DNA of 64,000 nt. Origin: an uncultured Flavobacteriaceae bacterium (lineage in GTDB: Bacteria; Bacteroidota; Bacteroidia; Flavobacteriales; Flavobacteriaceae). The translations under genes and the position numbers were made by a program. The notes below the pieces were generated by a model that saw nothing but the letters and a program-made list of their open reading frames with translations, was not told where the DNA came from and ran no database searches. The stretch's first letter is position 1. Every line of letters begins with the position of its first letter. Positions 45,777 to 54,251 of the stretch are shown in pieces. Location: positions 104,903 to 168,902 of the forward strand of contig CALJFB010000010.1 of assembly GCA_938073895.1 (NCBI GenBank), given 5' to 3'.

Positions 45777-47060
45777 TTATTTTTTAGTCGTTTTTTTATA
45801 AAACCACTCCACAATAAAGCAAAATAGAATAATAGAAACCGCAATAATAATTCCTGTAGGATTAATACTAAATTGATTGGTTATTAAAATAATTAAAGCA
45901 GTAGAACAAGCTATAAAACCTGCTAATGGAATATATTTATTGGCATTTATTTTTTTATGAAATTTAAATCCAATAAAATTTACAAGCGCAAATATTAGTA
46001 AAAAACCAACACTTCCAGCAGTAGAAATACTTTCTAATTTAAGAAAATTTGCAGCTATAATAGTTGCAACTGCAGTAATAAACAATCCAATAGGTTGGTT
46101 CCATAATTTACTAGTTAAAAAGTGAGGTAATTCGTTGTCTTCAGCAATTTCAAAACTAACGCGAGTTCCACCATATAAAGAGGCATTTATAGCCGAAAAC
46201 GTAGAAATTAGTGCTGCAATAGTAATTATAGTAAAACCAAGCTTGCCTAATAATGGTTTTGCGGCTTCAGCTAAAACATAATCTTCTGCTGTGGCAATAG
46301 TTGTAAATGGTAAAGATCCAATAGTTACAATAGCTATAATTACATATAATATAATTACAAAAACTACAGAATATAAATAGGCTTTAGTAATGTTTTTTGT
46401 AGGGTTTTCTATATCTGGTGCCGCATTTGCAATAAGCTCAAAACCTTCATAAGCCACAAAAATAACCATTCCGCCAGTTAAAAGGCTTAGAGGTTTTTCC
46501 CAATTAGAAACGCTAAGTTGTACCAAGTTTTCGTTATCAATTAAACCATAAAGCCCAAAAGTAATAAAGGCTAAAAGAATGATTAATTTAATAATTACAG
46601 CATAAGATTCTATTTTTCCAACCACTTTAATACTATAATAGTTTATAAAAGTTGCAATTAAAATAATTAATGTTGTGTAGATATGAAAATCAACAGAAGA
46701 ACCTGTAATTTTAAATAAATTGGGTGCGTAAGATCCAAATGCAGAAGCATAAAGTGCTAACATAATAATATAACTTATCCATAATAAATTATTGATAGCA
46801 CCACTAAAAACCGATTTGCCAAAACCTACATTTATAAATTTTACGGTTCCGCCACGATCTGGAAATGTGGTAGATAATTTGGCATAACTATAAGCCGTTA
46901 TTAATGCAATTAGACCAGCAATTAAAAACGCTAATGGTGTTCCGCCTTTTGCTAATGCTACTGCTAAGCCAAGAACAGCAAAAATTCCGCCACCAACCAT
47001 TCCACCAATACCAATAGAAATAGCATCTTTAAGGCTTATTTTGTTGTTGTTATTTGCCAT
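45777..47060 (-). CDS. APC-superfamily amino-acid permease
   Basis: This 427-residue protein has about 12 membrane helices. DAISIGIGGMVGGGIFAVLG in helix 1 is the classical APC substrate-binding motif, and FVAYEGFELIANAAPDIENP matches helix 6 and its loop. It moves amino acids or related compounds across the inner membrane; the substrate cannot be read from sequence. Tandem palindromes lie about 220 bp upstream. Confidence 0.88.
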   Translation of the reverse strand: MANNNNKISLKDAISIGIGGMVGGGIFAVLGLAVALAKGGTPLAFLIAGLIALITAYSYAKLSTTFPDRGGTVKFINVGFGKSVFSGAINNLLWISYIIMLALYASAFGSYAPNLFKITGSSVDFHIYTTLIILIATFINYYSIKVVGKIESYAVIIKLIILLAFITFGLYGLIDNENLVQLSVSNWEKPLSLLTGGMVIFVAYEGFELIANAAPDIENPTKNITKAYLYSVVFVIILYVIIAIVTIGSLPFTTIATAEDYVLAEAAKPLLGKLGFTIITIAALISTFSAINASLYGGTRVSFEIAEDNELPHFLTSKLWNQPIGLFITAVATIIAANFLKLESISTAGSVGFLLIFALVNFIGFKFHKKINANKYIPLAGFIACSTALIILITNQFSINPTGIIIAVSIILFCFIVEWFYKKTTKK

Positions 47061-47279
47061 TTATAATTTTAGATTATTAATTCCAGCATTTTGTGTTATG
47101 AGCAATAAATATAAGTATCTAAATTTTAATTAGCGAAGCTTTATATAGGTTATTTATGTTGTTGAATTGTTTATGCTTTTAAATGTTTTTTGTTTAATTA
47201 TAATTAATAAAAATTTAAAATCTAACTTTAAATACACAACATTGAATAAAACGTTATTAGCCTAATTTAGTTTTTGAAT

Positions 47280-47309
47280 CTTTACATTGTAATTTACAGA
47301 AATGTAAAG
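47280..47309. promoter_or_regulatory. Palindromic operator-like cluster of TTTACA half-sites
   Basis: A 9-bp perfect inverted repeat (CTTTACATT, 12-bp gap, AATGTAAAG) contains two smaller palindromes: TTACA-T-TGTAA (47282-47292) and TTTACA-GAAA-TGTAAA (47293-47308). Another TTTACA half-site lies at 47326-47331. This is the look of a binding site for a dimeric regulator. The target is most likely the permease. Confidence 0.5.
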
Positions 47310-47405
47310 TTTCTAACCTTTTATCTTTACACTAACAGCAAAGTACTATAAGTTACAAATAGCTTTTAAAAAGTGTTTATTATATTTTTTTATTGAAATA
47401 TTGGT

Positions 47406-47440
47406 AAAAAAAAAGACGCTTTAATTAAAAAGCGTCTTTA
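47406..47440 (-). terminator. Rho-independent terminator of the E1 gene
   Basis: A perfect stem (arm AAAGACGCTTT, about 7-base loop) lies 19 bp beyond the E1 stop; on the minus strand the A tract becomes a long T run. Confidence 0.8.
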
Positions 47441-47458
47441 AATTTATGGTAATAAATA

Positions 47459-49870
47459 TTATCTTAAAGTTGGGAACTCTGTAGGATTTACTTCTGTAAA
47501 AACATTGTAAACGGCTTCAAAAACATCTTCTATACTAGGTTTAGAAAAATAATCGCCATCTGTTCCATATGCAGGTCTGTGCTCTTTAGCAGTTAGAGTT
47601 AATGGTTTGCTGTCTAAATGTTTGTAAGCGTTTTGTGTATTTAAAATTTTATCTAAAATAAATGCACTTGCGCCTCCAGAAACATCTTCGTCTATAACCA
47701 TTAAACGATTTGTTTTAGCAATGCTTTTTACAATATCGTGGTTTATATCGAATGGTAATAAACTTTGAACATCTATAATTTCGGCATTAATACCAACTTC
47801 TAATAATTGTTTTGCGGCTTCTTGGATAATTCGTAATGTAGAACCATAAGAAACTAATGTAATATCTGTTCCTTCTTTTATAGTTTCTACAACACCTAAA
47901 GGAGTTTTGTAATCTCCAGAATTACTTGGCATTTTTTCTTTTAAACGATAACCATTTAAGCATTCTACAACAATTGCAGGTTCGTCGCTTTCTAAAAGAG
48001 TGTTGTAAAAACCGGCTGCTTTAGTCATGTTTCTTGGAACTAAAACGTGCACACCACGCACTAAATTAATAATTCCGCCCATTTGTGATCCAGAATGCCA
48101 AATACCTTCTAATCTGTGTCCACGAGTTCTAATTATTAGTGGTGCTTTTTGTCTTCCTTTTGTTCTATAACGTAAGGTTGCTAAGTCATCAGAAATTATT
48201 TGTAATGCATATAAAATGTAATCTAAATATTGGATTTCTGCAATTGGACGTAAGCCACGCATTGCCATTCCAATACCTTGACCTAAAATAGTTGCTTCTC
48301 TAATTCCTGCGTCTGCAACACGTAATTCGCCGTATTTTTCCTGTAAACCTTCTAAACCTTGATTTACATCTCCAATTGCTCCAGAATCTTCACCAAAAAT
48401 TAAGGCTTCAGGATATTTATTAAAAATAGCATCAAAATTTTCTCTAATTACAACACGACCATCAACATCTTTTGTGTCTGCGTTAAATTCTGGTAAAACT
48501 TCTTCTATTCTAGATGCTTTAGAGTCTGAATCGTTGTATAAATCCGATGAATATTTTGGTTGAATTTTATCGAAATATGTATTTATCCAGTTTCTAAGTT
48601 GTTCTCTTTCTGAAGAGTTTTCTTTAGCTACCAAACGTAATATTTGTCTAGCTGTAGAAAGTATATCTTTACGATTAGGCTCTTTAGAGTTTTCTAAAGT
48701 GTGGATTAACTTATCAATAAACACTTTATTTCCACTGCTGTTTGAAACGGCTTTAAGAAGGTCTAAAACTGAACCTTTTTCTGCTTTTATTGGATCTATA
48801 AAGTTAGACCAAGCAGCTTTTTTACCATCACGAACTTGCTTTTTTATGTCTTTATCTATTGTATCTAATTCTTCTTCAGTTGCAAAACCATTAGCTAAAA
48901 CAAATTCACGAAATTTTACATTACAGTCAAATTCACGTTCCCAAGCTAATCTATCTTCATTTTTATAGCGTTCGTGAGAACCAGAAGTAGAATGACCTTG
49001 TGGTTGTGTTAATTCGTTTACGTGAATTAAAACAGGAACATGTTCTGTACGCGCAACTTTGGCTGCTTTTTGGTATGTTTCCATTAAAGCTGGATAATCC
49101 CAACCTTTAACGTTTAGAATTTCGTAGCCATTTCCGTCTTCGTTACGTTGAAAACCTCTTAATATATCTGATATGTTTTCTTTTGTAGTTTGATGTTTTG
49201 CGTGTACAGAAATTCCGTACTCATCATCCCAAACACTCATTACCATTGGTACTTGTAAAACACCTGCAGCGTTAATAGTTTCAAAAAATAAACCTTCGCT
49301 AGTACTTGCGTTTCCTATGGTTCCCCAAGCTATTTCGTTTCCTTTTTCTGAAAAATTAGTAGTATCTATACCTTCTACATTTCTGTAGATTTTAGAGGCT
49401 TGTGCTAAACCTAAAAGTCTTGGCATTTGTCCAGCAGTAGGAGAGATATCTGCACTTGAGTTTTTTTGAGCTGTTAAATCTTTCCAATTTCCATTTTGGT
49501 CTAAACTTTGTGTAGAAAAATGTCCGCCCATTTGTCTTCCTCCAGACATTGGTTCATGTTCTAAATTGGTGTTACCATATAATCCAGCAAAAAAGCTTTC
49601 TATATCTAATGCTCCAATAGCCATCATGAAGGTTTGGTCTCTGTAATAACCAGATCTAAAATCTCCGTTTTTAAAGGCTTTCGCTAATGCTAATTGAGGT
49701 ATTTCTTTACCATCGCCAAAAATTCCAAATTTAGCTTTACCGGTTAAAACTTCTCTACGTCCTAAAAGACTACATTCTCTACTAGTAACAGCAAGTTTAT
49801 AATCGTTAATAATTTCAGTTTTAAAGTCGTTAAAAGATAATTCTTCTTTTGAAGTATTTTTTGTTTGCAT
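47459..49870 (-). CDS. Fused E1 alpha/beta subunit of a 2-oxoacid dehydrogenase (branched-chain type)
   Basis: This 803-residue protein fuses the two E1 chains that are separate in most bacteria. The alpha half (about 1-330) carries EPMSGGRQMGGHFS, DISPTAGQMPRLLGLA and the thiamine-diphosphate motif GTIGNASTSEGLFFETINAA. The beta half (from about 450) has IFGEDSGAIGDVNQGLEGL, ADAGIREATILGQGIGMAMRG, EIQYLDYI, and RTRGHRLEGIWHSG. It decarboxylates a 2-oxoacid, most probably branched-chain, for lipoamide transfer to an E2 encoded elsewhere. It has an excellent promoter and its own terminator. Confidence 0.9.
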   Translation of the reverse strand: MQTKNTSKEELSFNDFKTEIINDYKLAVTSRECSLLGRREVLTGKAKFGIFGDGKEIPQLALAKAFKNGDFRSGYYRDQTFMMAIGALDIESFFAGLYGNTNLEHEPMSGGRQMGGHFSTQSLDQNGNWKDLTAQKNSSADISPTAGQMPRLLGLAQASKIYRNVEGIDTTNFSEKGNEIAWGTIGNASTSEGLFFETINAAGVLQVPMVMSVWDDEYGISVHAKHQTTKENISDILRGFQRNEDGNGYEILNVKGWDYPALMETYQKAAKVARTEHVPVLIHVNELTQPQGHSTSGSHERYKNEDRLAWEREFDCNVKFREFVLANGFATEEELDTIDKDIKKQVRDGKKAAWSNFIDPIKAEKGSVLDLLKAVSNSSGNKVFIDKLIHTLENSKEPNRKDILSTARQILRLVAKENSSEREQLRNWINTYFDKIQPKYSSDLYNDSDSKASRIEEVLPEFNADTKDVDGRVVIRENFDAIFNKYPEALIFGEDSGAIGDVNQGLEGLQEKYGELRVADAGIREATILGQGIGMAMRGLRPIAEIQYLDYILYALQIISDDLATLRYRTKGRQKAPLIIRTRGHRLEGIWHSGSQMGGIINLVRGVHVLVPRNMTKAAGFYNTLLESDEPAIVVECLNGYRLKEKMPSNSGDYKTPLGVVETIKEGTDITLVSYGSTLRIIQEAAKQLLEVGINAEIIDVQSLLPFDINHDIVKSIAKTNRLMVIDEDVSGGASAFILDKILNTQNAYKHLDSKPLTLTAKEHRPAYGTDGDYFSKPSIEDVFEAVYNVFTEVNPTEFPTLR

Positions 49871-49889
49871 CTACTTAAAGTTTAGAACA

Positions 49890-49920
49890 CAAATTTAGTG
49901 AATTAAAGTTGTTTTTACAA
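49890..49920 (-). promoter_or_regulatory. Promoter of the E1 gene
   Basis: Minus strand TTG (49920-49918), a 20-bp spacer, and TAAATTTG (49897-49890) match the Bacteroidota consensus completely. The start of transcription would be about 14 nt before the ATG. Confidence 0.7.
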
Positions 49921-50445
49921 CGTTGTAAATTCTTAAATAATTATTAATATGTTAATATAATAGTTGTTTTAATGTTGATTTTGATTTAAAACAATAAAAT
50001 AGACCTTTTTGGTACGGATTATTTAATTTAGCTATAAGATTTAAATAGTTATTAATTAACTTTAATTACCCAACAGGTATTAATTAGTTAAAAGCTGTTT
50101 TAATTTTGTAATAATAGTCACTTATCGATTTAATAGATTAGAAAAGCGTTGGAACTAATAGAATCTCCTAGAATACTTAATAATCTGTTTTTCCATTTTA
50201 TATTTTCATTTTCTTGTTTTGCAAAAATGAAAGACTCGAAATAAAAACAGTTATTATTAAGATTTAAAGATTTTTTTATATGTGTTACAACCTTTGGTAT
50301 AAGAATAGTTAGGGTTTTTGTATGCCAGGAATTTTCAGCAGAAATTTAGACGTACGCAAAAAAGACGCAACAACTTTTGATAAAGCACCAATTTAGTAAT
50401 TGTTTTGTACGATTTAACACACTTTAATTAAATTACTATAACATA
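49921..50445. other. 525-bp spacer between the E1 promoter and the barrel fusion gene
   Basis: Mostly AT-rich. TTGGTACGG at 50009 looks like a sigma-54 -24 element but no -12 GC follows. At 50322-50396 there is a 24-codon ORF (MPGIFSRNLDVRK start) with coding-like composition, unlike the sequence around it. I see no terminator for the barrel gene, no RNA and no repeat. Confidence 0.35.
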
Positions 50446-53271
50446 TTAATACCAACGTCTAGTAAATAAGCCTAGCAATGTTTTTGGAGATAAAGTAACT
50501 TTAAATCTAATGCGATCTCCATAGTTTTTTTCGCCAATTTCCCAACCTAAATTAGAATATACAGGAAAGTAAAGTTCGAAATAATCTTCTACTAAATTTA
50601 ATCTAATTCCAGAATCGTAAACAAATCTTGGTTTAGAGAATTTGTTATTAACCATACCAACATCTCCATAAGCCATAATATAGCGCCAAATGGTTGTACT
50701 TGTGTTTGCGGTTGTTATCCATTGGTTTGCAAATGGTGTGCTTAATTTAGATTTAAATCCACCTTCGGATGTAATTAATTGCTGACTTAATAAGCCTTCT
50801 GTTTCGCTTCTTCCTAAGTAATTATAATCAAATAAATAGTCTGATGGTCTATCTAAAGCAAAACTAAAAAAGTCCGATTGACTTGCTGTTTTGTTATATA
50901 AAAATGCACCAGAATATATGCGTAAATTAAATTGCCTGTTGTTTTCTGTAAGTTTTCTATATTCTAGACTTGCTGTTATTTTTCCAAAGTCTTTAGCTAT
51001 TTGTAAACCGGTTCCCCAGAAAAACGAGTTTTTTAAATTCAGGTTAGATTCGCTATAGCCTGCATTAAAAATGCTATATTTTGGCTCGCCAATAGTTTCA
51101 AATTCTCCTGTTGGATCTACATCTCTGGATACAGTTACGTATCTAAAAAGTAATCGCCTTGAGTAATTATCTCTTAAATCGTCTGGATTTCTAAAGCTAA
51201 AAATTAAATATGGATTATAGGTGTAATAAGATAGGTTAGGTGCGTAATTAAAGTATTCTCCAGAAAGGCCTATTTTGGTTTTGTAGTTTGCTTGGTTATC
51301 ATTTATAAAGTTATAGATTAAAGATGCGCTACCTACAAATTGTTTGCTTTTTGTAGCATATAATGGACTTAGTCTATAAATAAAGCGTTTACTTAAAACA
51401 GTTTTGTTATATAATTTTGGCCCAATAATAACACCATCGTAAAAATTATACTCAAACTCAGGCATAAAAAACACTTGGTTATAGTTAGGATTTTCTATGT
51501 CTTTAATAAGTTTAATTTGTAACGGTTTATTAAATAGACCTTTAACATTTTTAAAATTGTTACGCATATTAAAATCAGGAAATGTGTTTTCTTGATTTAT
51601 TGCAAAACGTGTTTGGTTATTGTTTTTTAGAACAAAAGTAGTATCGCCATTAAAGCCATTAAGCCATTTTTTTTCTAAAATACTATCTTTGTTTAGTCCA
51701 TAAAATGATAATGGCATTCTTGAGTTACGAAGATTTTTTAATGTAATCTCTATGGAATCGTCTTTAACTTTAACACGTTTAATCTTATAGTCTATTTTAT
51801 TTTTAGTGTTAATATATTCGTCAAAAAACCAAGAAATATTCTTTGTTGTAGATTTAGTTAATGCTGTTTTTAATGTTTTTGAATTTATTGGTTTAAGCTT
51901 TTTAGTTTTAATAAAATTAAAAAGTGTAGAGTCTATGGTGTTGTTTCCAACAAAATCGTTTAAGTAATTTAGTCCAGATCCTGCTTTGTATTTATTGGAT
52001 ATATTTTTGTTAAATTTTATTAAAGAATCTTTTGCCATTCCAATAGGTTGATCTAAACCAGAACGCGCCATATGTAAATAAAGAAAGTTATATTGATCGT
52101 TAAATTTTAAATCTGCAGCATGAAAACTTCTTACGCCCCAAATTTTGGCTAAATTTCCCAATATTTTGGTATCAGGATAATAGGTTTGGGCATATTTTAT
52201 TAATACATATGTTTGAATTCCATCTATAATCCATTGGTCTTTACGCGGATTTAAAGCTAATGTGTTTTCTAAATAATCTCTAAGCGATAGTTTTAAAATT
52301 TTAAATTCGTATTGAAAAGTGTCTGGAAAAGGTCTAATAAAATCGGGTAATAAATTTAAACCATAAAGCGGCTCTTTTTTGTAATCTATATAAGTAATTA
52401 GCATTTTTTTATTGGGATATTCTCCAAGTAAATTGCTAATATATTTAGCGACTTTATTGTTAATAATTGTAGTTTCTAAAGGCGTTAGTTTATCAATATC
52501 TACGTTACTTAAAATGTTGTAAAAGTCTGTTTCTACAGTTTTATAAATTTCTTTTTTCACTAAAGATAATTTATTGCTTAATACATTTGTACCAGATAAT
52601 TTAGTTGTTTTTGTTGTATTTAAAGTGGTCTCATTTTTAGTGTTTAAAGCCGAAATAAGTTGATAAGTTTCAGGATATTTAAAACTTAAATCAATATTAT
52701 AAGGCGAAGTAAATTGGTCGTCTAAATCTTTATTACTGTAAAACTGCCAATCTCCATTATAAACTGCAGGAACAATAAACCAGTAACGTAAATTAAAATC
52801 TTTTTTAGCATTTACACCATAACGCGTAAATTTATCGTTTTGTATTTGTAATGTATATTCTAAATGAATTGTTATACTAGAATTTCCTTCTAATGGTTTT
52901 TTTAAATTTATTTTAATAATATCTATCTGATTTTCTAAGCGTTCAAATTTTAAATCTTGATTATCTATTTTTAGTTTAGAAATTGAAGTTTCTCCACGAT
53001 CATCTTTACTTGCAAAATGAAAGGTGTTTTTAAATTCTTCGGCAAATCTTTTAGCTAAAGGCGTTTTTTTATTTGAGTAACTATGAGTCCAATCTTGAAG
53101 ATAAATTTCGTTTAAATTATTTGATGTTGTATTTTTAAATATCAAATCTTGTACAATTGTAATCGTTTTATTTTCGGGATGTAATTCTGCCGTTATTTTA
53201 ATACTATTTTGACTATTTACATAGTTTAGTATTAGTGTGAAAATAAAAAATAAAATATGTTTTTTGTTCAA
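50446..53271 (-). CDS. M1-peptidase-like domain (inactive) fused to an outer-membrane beta-barrel
   Basis: This 941-residue protein has a signal peptide ending NYVNSQ (about 20). The N-terminal part (about 25-560) resembles an M1 aminopeptidase saddle and catalytic domain, but HExxH is absent; the comparable helix reads DQWIIDGIQTYVLIKYA (345-361). The C-terminal ~330 residues are alternating strands such as LLFRYVTVSRDV and SLEYRKLTENNRQFNLRIY, closing with an aromatic residue (RRWY), as in outer-membrane barrels. So a non-catalytic peptidase-like domain is tied to the outer membrane. It lies 83 bp after the LOG-family gene. The role is unknown. Confidence 0.75.
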   Translation of the reverse strand: MNKKHILFFIFTLILNYVNSQNSIKITAELHPENKTITIVQDLIFKNTTSNNLNEIYLQDWTHSYSNKKTPLAKRFAEEFKNTFHFASKDDRGETSISKLKIDNQDLKFERLENQIDIIKINLKKPLEGNSSITIHLEYTLQIQNDKFTRYGVNAKKDFNLRYWFIVPAVYNGDWQFYSNKDLDDQFTSPYNIDLSFKYPETYQLISALNTKNETTLNTTKTTKLSGTNVLSNKLSLVKKEIYKTVETDFYNILSNVDIDKLTPLETTIINNKVAKYISNLLGEYPNKKMLITYIDYKKEPLYGLNLLPDFIRPFPDTFQYEFKILKLSLRDYLENTLALNPRKDQWIIDGIQTYVLIKYAQTYYPDTKILGNLAKIWGVRSFHAADLKFNDQYNFLYLHMARSGLDQPIGMAKDSLIKFNKNISNKYKAGSGLNYLNDFVGNNTIDSTLFNFIKTKKLKPINSKTLKTALTKSTTKNISWFFDEYINTKNKIDYKIKRVKVKDDSIEITLKNLRNSRMPLSFYGLNKDSILEKKWLNGFNGDTTFVLKNNNQTRFAINQENTFPDFNMRNNFKNVKGLFNKPLQIKLIKDIENPNYNQVFFMPEFEYNFYDGVIIGPKLYNKTVLSKRFIYRLSPLYATKSKQFVGSASLIYNFINDNQANYKTKIGLSGEYFNYAPNLSYYTYNPYLIFSFRNPDDLRDNYSRRLLFRYVTVSRDVDPTGEFETIGEPKYSIFNAGYSESNLNLKNSFFWGTGLQIAKDFGKITASLEYRKLTENNRQFNLRIYSGAFLYNKTASQSDFFSFALDRPSDYLFDYNYLGRSETEGLLSQQLITSEGGFKSKLSTPFANQWITTANTSTTIWRYIMAYGDVGMVNNKFSKPRFVYDSGIRLNLVEDYFELYFPVYSNLGWEIGEKNYGDRIRFKVTLSPKTLLGLFTRRWY

Positions 53272-53354
53272 GAGGAAAATAGTTGTTAACCTTAATTATG
53301 TAAAAAATGTGTTTATAAAATAGATGATGATAATTAAAATACGTTGCGTACTAA

Positions 53355-54044
53355 TTAAAAATTAGGACTTAATTTAGCAGAGTTGTAGAAGTTGTTTAAT
53401 ATATCTATAACTTCATTCTCAGTATCTACAAGATGTATTAAATCAAGATCTTTTGGGCTAATGTTGCCAAATTTTTCTAATAAGGTAGATTTTATCCAAT
53501 CCATTAAGCCAGACCAAAATTCTGTGCCAACTAATATAATAGGAAAACGTTCACTTTTATTGGTTTGAATTAAAGTAATAGCTTCAAAAAGTTCGTCTAA
53601 AGTTCCAAATCCTCCAGGCATAACCACAAAACCTTGCGAGTATTTTACAAACATAACTTTACGCACAAAAAAGTAGTCGAAATCTAAACTTTTTCCTTTG
53701 TCTATATATGGATTATCGTGTTGCTCAAAAGGCAACTCAATATTTAATCCAACAGAAGTTCCACCTGCTAAATGCGCACCTTTATTTCCAGCTTCCATAA
53801 TTCCTGGTCCTCCGCCAGTTATAACTCCAAAACCTGCATCTACAATACTTTTAGCCATACTTTCAGCTAATTTGTAGTAGGCGTGATCTGGTTTAGTTCT
53901 TGCAGAACCAAAAATTGAAACACATGGTCCAATAGAACTCATTTTTTCAAAGCCATTAACAAATTCGCCCATTATTTTAAATAATGCCCAAGAATCGTTT
54001 GTTTTTATTTCATTCCAACCTTTATGATGTTTTTCTGATCTCAT
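53355..54044 (-). CDS. LOG-family protein (TIGR00730-type nucleotide hydrolase)
   Basis: This 229-residue protein has the Rossmann-like LOG fold: VSIFGSARTKPD, VITGGGPGIMEAGNKGAHLAGG and the catalytic MPGGFGTLDELFEAITLIQT. Family members remove ribose 5-phosphate from cytokinin or purine nucleotides. In bacteria the physiological substrate is usually undefined. It lies upstream of the barrel fusion gene on the same strand. Confidence 0.93.
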   Translation of the reverse strand: MRSEKHHKGWNEIKTNDSWALFKIMGEFVNGFEKMSSIGPCVSIFGSARTKPDHAYYKLAESMAKSIVDAGFGVITGGGPGIMEAGNKGAHLAGGTSVGLNIELPFEQHDNPYIDKGKSLDFDYFFVRKVMFVKYSQGFVVMPGGFGTLDELFEAITLIQTNKSERFPIILVGTEFWSGLMDWIKSTLLEKFGNISPKDLDLIHLVDTENEVIDILNNFYNSAKLSPNF

Positions 54045-54251
54045 AGTAATGTATTATAAAATGTTTAATGCTAATTTAAGTTTTATACTAGAATTTTATT
54101 ATTATTTTCTTGAATTTATTATCTCCTATAAAATTATTAATTAGTGTTAATAATTGGTTTTTAAAGCGTTTTTTTGATGTTATAATGCTATTTAAGAAGC
54201 TATTTTATTACACCATTTATTTATTTCTAAATAGATAGAATATTTAATATA

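Larger units (their letters stand above)
47061..47458. other. 398-bp spacer upstream of the permease
   Basis: It holds a palindrome cluster (47280-47331) and the terminator of the E1 gene (47406-47440). The remaining bases are AT-rich and I see no gene. Confidence 0.5.

Noticed and set aside
50009..50025. Sigma-54-like promoter (TTGGTACGG).
   Set aside because: The -24 element fits, but the expected GC at -12 is absent and no gene starts downstream within a sensible distance on that strand.
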